Below, one piece after another: positions 49,401 through 58,545 of a stretch of DNA of 64,000 nt. A program made the translations under genes and the position numbers. The stretch is from NCBI GenBank assembly GCA_027475525.1, contig JAMWFC010000081.1:124001-188000 (forward strand). The letters are read 5' to 3'. The DNA comes from Macrolepiota albuminosa. Its lineage: Eukaryota > Basidiomycota > Agaricomycetes > Agaricales > Agaricaceae. Numbering within the stretch: the first letter of the stretch is position 1; each line of letters opens with the position of its first letter. The notes under the pieces were generated by a model. The model saw only the letters and a program-made list of their open reading frames with translations. It did not search any database and was not told the origin of the DNA.

Positions 49401-52400
49401 TCGTAGGGGGTCTGTAAGTTGGACAGTGTAGTCGTCGGTAAGCGATTCTGCAAGTATTGTGCTGTGAGGACTGCGTCACCAAGGAAAAAGATAGGAAGTC
49501 CAGCTTCTGCCATGAGAGCTTGGGCTGTGTCTTCTAAAGTTCGAATATATCGTTCCGCTTTTCCGTTTTGTTGGTGAGCGTAAGCAGCCGTCAACTGCAA
49601 CGTAATGCCCTTGTTATCTAGGTGGTCTTTTAGTCTACCTTCAACAAATTCCTTTGCGCCGTCGCATTGAACGGATTCGACCTTATTTCCCAATTTCAGT
49701 TCAAGGCGAGCCTGAAAACCTGTGAAGTGCTTATATGCCTGGTCTTTCTTCGACAATAGGACTGTGCTTCCATAGTTGGAGTAATCATCGAGAATTGAAT
49801 GGAAATACGATGATTTGCCGTTCGCAAATTGAGTGGGAAAAGGGCTGCAAGAATCCATGTGAAAAAGTTTGCAGACTGCAGTGGCTCGATGATGATGATT
49901 GTCGAAAGGTCGAGCTGGCTGTTTGCCGATAATGCATGGTATGCAATTTTCATCCTGAAAAGAACCCGTAAATTCAACCCCAGTCGCACAACCCTTAGTC
50001 AATACATTCTGAGTCGTGTCCTTTGCAGGGTGTCCGAGCCTACGGTGCCACAAGCTTGGGGTGATCGGGATTTTGGGAAAATTCAATGACGAAGATGGAA
50101 AAGCTGGTAACGACAGACTATCAGGAAGTCCAGGTAGTACGAAATCACACTGGAGGAAGGAAAGACAGTTCAGAACAGTAGCGTGCAAAGATTTGCCATG
50201 GAAATGTGAAGATTCCAGAAAGTAAATCGTGGTAGTCTCCTTCGCAAAACATAATTCCAAGTCTCGTTCTGCCATGGAACCAACTGAAAGGAGGTTGATA
50301 GGGACGTCAGGGGCATGCAAGCAGTCCGAAAGAATAAGAATAACAGGCTTGTCATCAATGAAAACACAAAATCGGACTTCTCCACGAGCGAGGGTGTCTA
50401 ATTTTCCACAGTTCGCCGTGGCAACGGAGACGGCGAGGTCCTCGTGGTAGGTCCAAAAAAAGCGTTTATCCCGGATGAGATGAGTCGTACAGCCAGAATC
50501 AAGGATTGTGTTGAAGGAAGAGGAAATTGATGCCATGACAATGGGGTCAGTAGAGCTTACAAAAGCGTGGTACGGAGGGGTAGTTGAGGCAACGGGCAAA
50601 TCATAAAGATAGAAAGCGGTGTCATTTGCATCGTCTTCGAGTACAGAAGGTAATACATCATTATTGACAGAGTCTTGTAAGGTAGAAGGTTGAGAAGGAG
50701 GATCATCGAGAGAGACATCTGTGATCGCAACATTGGCGCGTGGGTGAGAGACAGAATCCCGAGGTGGATCTGGTCCATGCGTGCGACGAGAAGGTAAGAC
50801 ATCCGATGAGGAAGATGATTTGTGTCGATGGAGTAGACGTATTTAAAGGAACAGATGGTCGTTGATGAGTCTGGACAGCCGAAGATTTGTTGGAATGAGA
50901 ACCTGTGGTGTGGAGACGGCGGCGGACATCGATGTCAGTCTCAAGGATGGTGTCTGCCAGAGAGTAAAAATCGAAGGAACCCCCAGGACTGTTAATCCAA
51001 GAACAACGGACTTCTTCGCGTAAAAATGTGAAGGCGCGGTGATCAGGAATGCCATCCATGAATTTTTGAATCTTCTCATAGGGCGTAAAGTCCCAAGGAG
51101 TCTGGGAAAGTTGGTTCATGGCGATGCGCCATGCCTGGACGTAAGCAGGGATGGCGTTCGGAGCACAGTGAAGATTGAATACCGAATCCTTGACGCGTTG
51201 AGCCGAGGCAGCACTCCTGACACTATAGTGTTTCCGAAGGAAGTCTAAAAGGTCGCGAGCAGTCCGGACAGGGAAGTTGTGGGGTCCGCCCCGAGCCGGG
51301 GGAAGGGAATTGAAGATCTCGGCAGATAATTTGCCAGTAATAATATAGGAACACACGTTGTTGTTCTTCCAAAAGACTTCGTAAGCCCAAGAGGCGTCCT
51401 GAGTGGTGTGGGGAGGGGAGGGAGGAGCGACTACAACTTTGCAAGTGGGATCAAAGAGAGCGTCAGGTGAGGGAATAGGGCAAACATGGCCATTTAGGCC
51501 CATATGGTCAATCAAGGCCATCACCGGGTTAAACCAGAGACCCCAGTCGGCGGCAGAATTGAAGCGAGGGATGGTGGAAAGGGGTGGAAGCTTGGCATCA
51601 GATAAGCATTCGGAAGAAGTATTCGCCAGCAGAGGGGCAGAAGGGGGAGGGTGGCCGGGATATGACGTCGGGGAAGAAGGAGGAAAAGGAAAAATGGGAG
51701 GAGAATAATAGGGATAAGGAAACCACGGATACGGAAAGGGAAAGGGCAGAGCATTGGAAAGCTCAGGAGGCGGAGGAATAGGCGAAGAAGCCAGAGGAGG
51801 CAACGGTGGAACGAAAGGTGTAGGGGATGAAGAAGAAAGAAAAACAGATGGTGGGCGTGAGTAAGGAAAAGGATGAACAGGGACAGGAGAAGGGGGGGTA
51901 AAACGAGGCACCTCAACAGGAGGTTGAGGAAGGGGAAAAGAGGAACCAGGAGCCGGGAAAGTAGCAGAAGAAACAGGATCCGAAGGCTGAGATGCAGATA
52001 CTGGCGCGGAATTCGAACGGGAAGGAAAAAATTGAGATTTAATTGGACGAACTGGGGTAGAAACATGTAATGTATGCGGAGAGGAAAAAAGGGAAGAAGA
52101 GGGTGCTGGAGTAGGAGTACCCTGGGGCGAAGGAACAAAAGAATTCGACAGAGACGAGGATATATGCGGGCGATTCAAGTGAGACCGCTTATGATGATGA
52201 GCAAAAGGATCGGAAACAAGCGTATCGGAAGAGTTCGGCGGACGTGAGCGCATATGAGGAGGTAAGTCACGAGAGAAAGGTTTGGGTAAATGACCCAGCG
52301 ACTGAGACCAATGGGTGGAACCCCCCAGTGCAGGATCTGGAGGACCAGGATGGGTAGATTGAGAGAAAGGGTCCGACATGGTGGCGAACCCAGGAAGAAG

Positions 52401-54607
52401 GAGCGTAAACCCGTCGACGTGGCGTAACAGTGTGTAAAGAAGTAAAATTAAAGTCCTCATGGAGAGAAAAGGACTGCTCCGTGTCAACTCAGGAAACTGG
52501 CCACCCTAGAAAGGGAAGCCCATAACCTGTAGAACCAGTTCCAAGAATCTACGAAACAGTTGAGACAATCCTCAGTAAATCGTTGTAATGACAGATAGCA
52601 ACTATATTTATCGTACCTACGAAACAGTTGAGACACTGTCCGATAATGTAAAATTAGAATACGTTTATCATACAGTACAGTGAAACACTTACATCCTCAG
52701 TGAATCGTTGTAATGACAGATAGCAACTGAGGATGTAATGTCACGTAAATGTGTCTTTAAGTCTCGAATCATGTGACCACGTAGTAAACTGACCCAAAGG
52801 AATAATGACCGTCTAACAAGTTGGTAGTCAGTCATTTTGGTCATAGCCTATGCACGTATCTGATACTCACATGGACCGCCGGTACATCTCCTTTCGAATG
52901 TTTGTCGTCGTGTCCACTGACATCTTCTCCCATTCCTTGAAGTTGGCCCAGTATTTTTTGTAAGACTTTGCAACGTCCTTCCCCTTGAATGATCTTGTCA
53001 TATGTTGGCCACTAGCCCATTCCTCAAGGAGGTGTCTGATCTGTTAACAAGCTTCAGTGCTTTGTTTAGGGTTTATGTGAGGACGATAGGATACTCACTG
53101 CAGTGACATACAATGCGAGAGTTGGGAGGGGGATGGGGTTGAAAAGGTCATCTCTGACAGAACCGCTGGCTGTCAATGACTTGAAGAGTGTTGAGTAGAG
53201 GCCTTTGTACAGAACGGTGTTCTGTAAGTACTCCTCGAGGGACTTGGGCTTCTAAACAATGATCAGGAGATTGGGTTGTCTGTGAAGAAAGATATGGCGT
53301 ACCTTATAATGGAACGACGAGTTGTTGAGAAGTTCCTTGACCTTGGTTTTGTTGGCTTCTTCAATCCTGGGTAGCGTGGGGTCGATGATTCTGTATCCGT
53401 TTTGGATGACTTTGCGGAGATCACTGACAATGTCGCCCCTGATACGTGAGGAGCGCTGTCGAAGCTAAAAGCACCAATTAGATTGTGTCGATGTAGCATG
53501 ATATTACTTACATAGCGTGAAATCCGGTCAGTGAAAGCATAAGGTACATCGAGACCCTTCTCTTGGTTGGTGGCATTCCAGCATTCCTTGGCCCACTGCC
53601 CCTGAGTACCGAGGTCAGGAAAGGTGTTGATGGCGACCACACGCTCCTCAAAGCTATGTGCGGCGCTGAGGAGTATGCTTTGAACAAAGGGGTCTTGGAA
53701 ATCCGCCAGGGTTGGAGCCGAGGATAGGTTGACATTTGGTGCTAGTTGAGGAACACAATATTTGACACCGCCGATGAACATGAACTGGCTTTTGGTAGTG
53801 GCGGCTTGAGTGACCGAGACGGCGCCGACAGGTGCTTGAGGTGTTTGGTTCTTTTGTTGGCGCTGACGCTTTGCTGGCTGTTGACCAATGTGACCGCCAT
53901 CCTTGCGTTTGGTAGGTGCAGACGCAGTGTCAGCATCATTGGAGTCACCCTCAACACTGGCATTGGAGTTTTGAGCGGAGGTGTTGGTGCCAGTGGCACG
54001 TTTGCCACGGTTGTTGACATCGACTTGCCGTAAGGGGAGCGCATCGTCCTCTTCATCGCTATCAACCGTGATCGGGGAGATCTAAGGATACAGTGAGTAG
54101 ACAGGAAGGTAGGGAAGGCCATCTGATGTACCGATGTTGTAAAATTGAGGAGATTGTCATCTTCCTCTTCCTCCTCCAGTTCATCGTCTTCTGCATCAAC
54201 ATCTATTGAGGGTCGTCAGATGAGTTGTAATGTTATAGCATTACATTAGGACGTGATACTTACCAACTTGCTTTTGAAGCCGTTGGTTTTCCTTATTGGC
54301 CTTCTTGAGTTGCTTCCTTAGCGTTTCATTGTTCTGTTCAAGCTCGTCCTTCTCTAAACACGCTGTCTGCATCGCAAGGGATTTTGGACGAGCAACAGGG
54401 AGAACATACCTGATTGCTCTTTCTGTTGTGTAACGGTAGTGCGAGAGCTCTTCCTTGAGGAGGTTGCTAGTCATGTGTCAGTCTTGTACAATTGTAAAAC
54501 CAAACACGCTCAACCTTACCTGCTGATTTCTTGTTCTTCCCAGCCATTTTCCTAGTAGCCACGACCTCTTCATCCTCTGACTCTGAGGTGACCCGTGGAG
54601 GTGCCAT
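46423..54607 (-). CDS. DUF6532-type protein, intron invaded by copia
   Basis: Nine exons: 54607-54520, 54466-54410, 54353-54264, 54202-54132, 54081-53512, 53464-53303, 53251-53099, 53040-52871 and 46618-46423, giving 518 residues, all in phase. The N-terminus is acidic, then a coiled coil (EKDELEQNNETLRKQLKKAN, KENQRLQKQV), a low-complexity acidic/basic stretch, and a helical globular domain (LADFQDPFVQSILLSAAHSF, then WAKECWNATNQEKGLDVPYA, LRQRSSRIRGDIVSDLRKVI, YKGLYSTLFKSLTASGSVRD and IRHLLEEWASGQHM) matching the basidiomycete DUF6532 pattern as I know it. The tail is acidic (GHTGDTDSEREDSD). The last intron (46619-52870) contains a whole copia element; without it the intron would be about 73 nt. 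Function unknown. The gene is divergent from a Plavaka transposase at 158 bp. Confidence 0.8.
46640..47009 (-). repeat. Left (3') copia LTR with internal duplication
   Basis: 370 bp against 291 bp for the right LTR. The extra length is a tandem copy of a 77-bp segment starting TAATGACAGATAGCAACTG (46825 and 46902). It contains an inverted repeat, TTACATCCTCAGT and ACTGAGGATGTAA, able to form a hairpin. Confidence 0.9.
47060..50842 (-). pseudogene. Copia pol, two premature stops
   Basis: Order: aspartic protease (TILDSGCTTHLIRD), Gag-pre-integrase zinc region (LWHRRLGHP...NCIPCIIGK), integrase core with DSC, DDYSNYG and HQQNGKAERYIRTLED, then RT (FDVKTAFLNAPLSQEIYCKQ, LYGLKQASHEWYE, LHVDDGL) and RNase H (VALSSTEAKYMSL, FCDNKSALDIANS, SKHIDIRYHFIRQHL, ADIFTKPL). 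Two in-frame TGA codons break it, at 48491-48493 (before LVAQGFSQRP) and 47483-47485 (inside the D-R-R-S segment before RNase H). Both positions are expected to be Arg CGA. The upstream open frame begins at 50842 and overlaps gag in the +1 frame. Confidence 0.92.
50703..52379 (-). CDS. Copia gag
   Basis: Structural capsid protein of the element, from MSDPFSQST at 52379 (a longer frame starts at 52487). The N-terminal half is extremely Pro/Ser/Phe-rich (PPPPELSNALPFPFPYPWF). The capsid-like C-terminal half contains WGLWFNPVMALIDHMGLNGH, FLRKHYSVRSAASAQRVKD, AIPAYVQAWRIAMNQLS and YEKIQKFMDGIPDH. I see no CCHC zinc knuckle, unusual for copia Gag; the last about 45 codons overlap pol and may not be translated in this frame. 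Confidence 0.8.
   Translation of the reverse strand: MSDPFSQSTHPGPPDPALGGSTHWSQSLGHLPKPFSRDLPPHMRSRPPNSSDTLVSDPFAHHHKRSHLNRPHISSSLSNSFVPSPQGTPTPAPSSSLFSSPHTLHVSTPVRPIKSQFFPSRSNSAPVSASQPSDPVSSATFPAPGSSFPLPQPPVEVPRFTPPSPVPVHPFPYSRPPSVFLSSSSPTPFVPPLPPLASSPIPPPPELSNALPFPFPYPWFPYPYYSPPIFPFPPSSPTSYPGHPPPSAPLLANTSSECLSDAKLPPLSTIPRFNSAADWGLWFNPVMALIDHMGLNGHVCPIPSPDALFDPTCKVVVAPPSPPHTTQDASWAYEVFWKNNNVCSYIITGKLSAEIFNSLPPARGGPHNFPVRTARDLLDFLRKHYSVRSAASAQRVKDSVFNLHCAPNAIPAYVQAWRIAMNQLSQTPWDFTPYEKIQKFMDGIPDHRAFTFLREEVRCSWINSPGGSFDFYSLADTILETDIDVRRRLHTTGSHSNKSSAVQTHQRPSVPLNTSTPSTQIIFLIGCLTFSSHAWTRSTSGFCLSPTRQCCDHRCLSR
52528..52818 (-). repeat. Right (5') copia LTR
   Basis: 291 bp, starting TGTAGAACC and ending GTCTAACA on the plus strand. 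Compared with the left LTR there are about five point differences, four of them transitions (for example AATCGTCG against AATCGTTG, AAACGTG against AAATGTG), plus the missing 77-bp duplication. The insertion is therefore not brand new. Confidence 0.92.
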
Positions 54608-54765
54608 TGGATGGTGTTGCACGCTGGTAGATGGCAGTTGTCTAATAGGAGGAAATTTTATGAGTGAGCTGCAATTGAAACAAACTGAAACGTGGGACAA
54701 TATATCACCTCAGATTGGTGTCCCCTTTTGAGTGCCTCGATCTAGCAAAACACCAGCCCTCCAGA
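54608..54765. promoter_or_regulatory. Divergent promoter: DUF6532-type gene and Plavaka
   Basis: 158 bp between the two start codons. The tight divergence of a DUF6532-type gene and a transposase suggests shared regulation or a common mobile origin. No specific factor site identified. Confidence 0.45.
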
Positions 54766-57427
54766 ATGGTCCACCGTTGCGAAATATGCAAGAGTATCAA
54801 GCCCACAGCTCAGGGAGTGATCTCTCACATCTCCCAGACGAAGCACTGTCGAGAACGACTGCGTGCTCGATACCCAGCATCAGCCACTCCAACAATGACC
54901 AATAATCAAACCCCCTATCCTGACAATGGAGGCGATATGGATATGGATGTTGACCCTCCTATTTTCCAGGAGATCCCAGAGGAGTCCGCCCCTGAACCCA
55001 CGCAAGAGTAAAGGCGAACAGGACATTCTTCCGAGCGCTTCATAGAGGATTTCCCGTATCCTGCAGGGACAACATACGGCCCCTGCAAGAGCGCATTTGA
55101 GCGAATCTGAGAGAAACAGGAATCATATGGTTTACCTGCATGTGCTCCGTTTGAGACAGTTTGCGAATGGAAACTCGCCAAATGGCTGGCAACAACGGGT
55201 TGCAGTCAGGAGAAGATCAATGAGTTCTTGAATCTAGAAACTGTAAGTTATTGAGGCAAGTCATCCCTACGAGTTACTCACTTTGTACCCCAGACCAACG
55301 AGAATCCTCCATCCTTCCATAATGCACGTAGCCTTTACCAGCTCATCGACCGTCTTCCGAGCGAGGCTGGGTGGACATGTACACCACTGCATGTAACTGG
55401 AGATGTCCTTGGCCCTAATGGGCAGCCGCTCACAGAAGAGCTGGAGCTATGGATGCGTGATCCTCTCCAGGTAATACAAGAGCTGCTCGAGAATCCAGCA
55501 GCAAGTGACGCCAATGAGTACGTGCCATATCGGGTGTACAGAGACAAAGAAAAGTCAAATAGGGAGTACGGGGAGATGTGGACAGGGAACTGGTGGTGGG
55601 ATACTCAGGTTAGCCTTTTGTATTTGTCTCGAAGGCAGTGTATTCATATGACCCGCAGAAGAAATTGCCAGAAGGGGCGACAGTGACACCTGTCATTTTG
55701 GCATCAGATAAGACCTGCCTAACTTCGTTCAGTGGCGATAAGCAGGCGTATCCAGTTTATCTAGCAATCGGGAATACACCAGAGGAACGAAGGAGGAAGC
55801 CGTCAGCCAGAGTGATGATTCTTGTTGGTTACATTCCAACATCAAAACTCGAATGTTTCTCGGAGAAGCGACGCTCTGGCGAGCTGCACCAGCTTTTTCA
55901 TGAGAGCATGAGAACAATCCTAAAGCCGTTGGTGAAGGCAGGGAAGGAGGGTGTGGAGATGAGGTGCTCTGATGGATGGATTCGGAAAATCTTCCCAATC
56001 CTGGCGGCGTACATTGCGGACTACCCAGAGCAATGCCTCGTGGTTGGATGTAAGGAGAACTCCTGTCCCCATTGCCTTGTCAAGCCAAAGAAGTGAGGAG
56101 ATTCTGACCACTTGAGAGCACAAACACAGGCAGAAACTTTGACTGCACTGGATGACAAAGCAGCGAGCTGAGCAAATGGCACGTGAAGGACCTCGCCAGA
56201 GTTCAAGGATTGGTCCCTTTGTCCAATCAATCCGTTCTGGAGGGATTTGCCTCATTGCAACATCTTCGGTTGCATCACTCCGGACATTCTTCACCAGCTC
56301 CATAAGGGAATCTTCAAGGACCATCTCGTCAGCTGGACCTCCGAAGTGCTTGGCAAAGAAGAAATGGACCGACGATTCATGGCAATATCGCCCCATTTGA
56401 CTCTCCGACACTTTAAGAAAGGCATCTCACTCACCACTCAATGGACGGGAAGGGAGCATAAGAACATGGAGAAAGTGTTCTTGGGGATACTAGCAAACAT
56501 GGTCAATGCAGATGTAATTGCCGCTTCGAGAGCTGCCCTTGATTTCATCTATTATGCTCAGTTTCACGTCCACACAGATGATTCATTGGCTCAACTGGAC
56601 ACCGCCTGGGCTACTTTCCATGCCCACAAACAAGTATTCATCGATCTTAACATTCGGGAACACTTCAATATCAGCAAGTTACACAATATACGACACTACA
56701 TCGACTCGATGCGTATGCTTGGGAGCACAACTGGTTACAACACCGAGGCCACCGAGCGCCTTCACATCGACTATGCCAAATTGGGATACAGGGCGTCTAA
56801 CAAGAAGGATTACACGAAGCAAATGACACAATGGCTCACCCGTCAAGAAGCGATGCAGGACTTTGACGCATACCTGTCATGGGTGTATCCCAAGATGGCC
56901 GGGAGGACGAGAGGAGTGATGATGAGCAGGATGAGGACTCTGTTAGGAGGGAATTGGGACAGGAAGGGGATGTCGAGGATTTTGAAGGAGATGACGATGG
57001 CATGACTCAGCCCCTAATCACCTATCGGATCGCAAAGAAACCGGCCTTTCCTCATATGTCAGTCCCAGACATTGAGGAAAAGTTTGAGATCCGTGATTTT
57101 CTGTACTACGTCAAAGAGTTCCTTCGCAGACGCGACCTCCCTACACCTCCCAATCTCACGTGCTCATCCACTTTTCCTGTATACTGGCGACTCGCCCTTA
57201 CACTTCCCGCAATTCCTGAAACAGGTAGCCGACCATTGAACGACGTCATCATTGCACGACCTGCCAAGACTGTGCAATACACCACAGCTGGAATCCGACA
57301 AGGGCATGCTGCCCGATTCAGTACCGTCCTTGTCTGGAAACAGGGCGAGGGCGGTATACGTTCAGGACCTCACCAAGGTAAGCCTATTGTATTTGACCAT
57401 TGTAGTACTTGGTGTGAGTATTACTGA
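54766..57427 (+). pseudogene. Plavaka-type transposase, decayed
   Basis: Plavaka proteins are DDE transposases of agaricomycete DNA transposons. Start MVHRCEICKSIKPTAQG at 54766 with an N-terminal C2H2/BED-like finger (CEICK...SQTKHC). Exon junctions at 55243-55293 and 55609-55658 are canonical. Conserved segments: [162 protein letters not shown] and [20 protein letters not shown]. It is broken by five stops (TAA 55009, TGA 55109, TGA 56094, TGA 56169, TGA 56184) and a frameshift near 56880-56940. Four are CGA-to-TGA type and one CAA-to-TAA type. The C-terminus is cut by an LTR insertion at about 57473. Confidence 0.9.
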
Positions 57428-57472
57428 TAGTTCTGGGGCTTGATGGTGTAGAAGGTTACTTGCAGTGCACAC

Positions 57473-58247
57473 TGACTTGATGATGAAATTGATATATTTG
57501 AAGGCTTTCAATAATCTTCCTGAAAGCAGAGGGTTCTCAACAAACTCCAGCCTAAGTGATTCACTCCCTGGGAACCACCGAGCCTTTGCCTATCAATTGC
57601 CTGTCTATTCTCTACTAAACTTGGGCTATTTATACTGTTTTTCTGGTGCACAGACCACTATCTACACATGACTCTTTTGTTGTCAACTCCCCAGCCTCCA
57701 GAACATATTTGATAGTCCAATTTCCCTTTTGGGAGGCATGTTTCGGTGCCACCAGTTCCACCATTCAACTTCTTGTTCCACCATTCCTCCGGATGTCTCT
57801 GATTGCCACTTCCCCATTTGCTTCAGCTCCATTTAGCACGATCCCATTCATAGATCCTTCTTTCCCCTTTTAGCGCTTCCCTGCATTCCATGCTTCTTTT
57901 GACATCCCTCCATGCTTCTTTTCCTTTCCCCTTTCAGTCATGTCAAATCGGGCATTGTCAGATCTGATCTTGATCTAGATCATCACAAATTGATCCCATT
58001 TCGTCACTTCTGCCAGCTCCCATGCTTCCCCTCCCCATTACAGTGGTTGGACTATTGTTGAGTGGATAGCTTGAGCTGGTCCCTGCCCTTTGTTCTGTAC
58101 TGTCTGTGTATTTATTGGGGTGTTTTTGGAGATATAATTTGTTGAGACTGCTACCAGGAGGCTTACAGTTTTCAGCCTTATGATTAAATGTTTATTTTGA
58201 CTTCTGGTGCATGTTGTGTCCCTGACTGCTGGTACAGCGTCGTATCA
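57473..58247 (-). repeat. LTR of a Ty3/gypsy-type element
   Basis: 775 bp with TG...CA ends: TGATACGACGC on the minus strand at the right and ATCAAGTCA at the left. Immediately inside, on the minus strand, is a polypurine tract (GGTGGGGGGGAGA, plus 58248-58260), so this is the 3' LTR of a minus-strand element whose internal part would extend to the right. Only about 190 bp of internal sequence follow before unrelated DNA, so the element is truncated. It interrupts the Plavaka tail. Confidence 0.75.
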
Positions 58248-58458
58248 TCTCCCCCCCACCAAATAAAGACTGTCCTCAGTCATTCACAGTTCCAGATTAG
58301 GTTAAGTCCCATTTCTTTGCCATAATGTCAACATTTTTGTCTGAACCTCCTGTAATGTTTTCACAGTTCCAGATTAGGTTAAGTCCCATTTCTTTGCCAT
58401 AATGTCAACATTTTTGTCTGAACCTCCTGTAATGTTGTGAGGTTTTTTTTTTTTTTTT
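58248..58458. repeat. PPT, 77-bp tandem duplication and poly-T
   Basis: The polypurine-tract complement (TCTCCCCCCCACC) is followed by a 77-bp unit starting TCACAGTTCCAGATTAGG, present at 58284 and 58361 and essentially identical, then a run of 16 T at 58443-58458. Confidence 0.85.
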
Positions 58459-58545
58459 GCATGTTTTTGCTGTCTCCCCTGTCGCTCCAAAGGCCATTTA
58501 AACCCTCCTTATTGTCCACCACATCCTCACTTCACCATTCCCCCC

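Larger units (their letters stand above)
46640..52818 (-). mobile_element. Ty1/copia LTR retrotransposon inside a host intron
   Basis: About 6.2 kb, minus orientation, with flanking LTRs and gag, protease, integrase, RT and RNase H in copia order. LTR ends are TGTTAG...CTACA on the coding strand. Flanking host sequence shares AAGT(T) at both ends (CAAGT before the left LTR, AGTT after the right), consistent with a short target-site duplication whose exact edge is ambiguous. The element lies entirely within the final intron of the DUF6532-type gene, in the same transcriptional orientation. Confidence 0.93.

Noticed and set aside
51403..52070. Plus-strand ORFs rich in Arg/Gly/Glu/Lys opposite gag
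   Set aside because: They are the complement of a Pro/Ser-rich coding region; composition bias alone explains the open frames.
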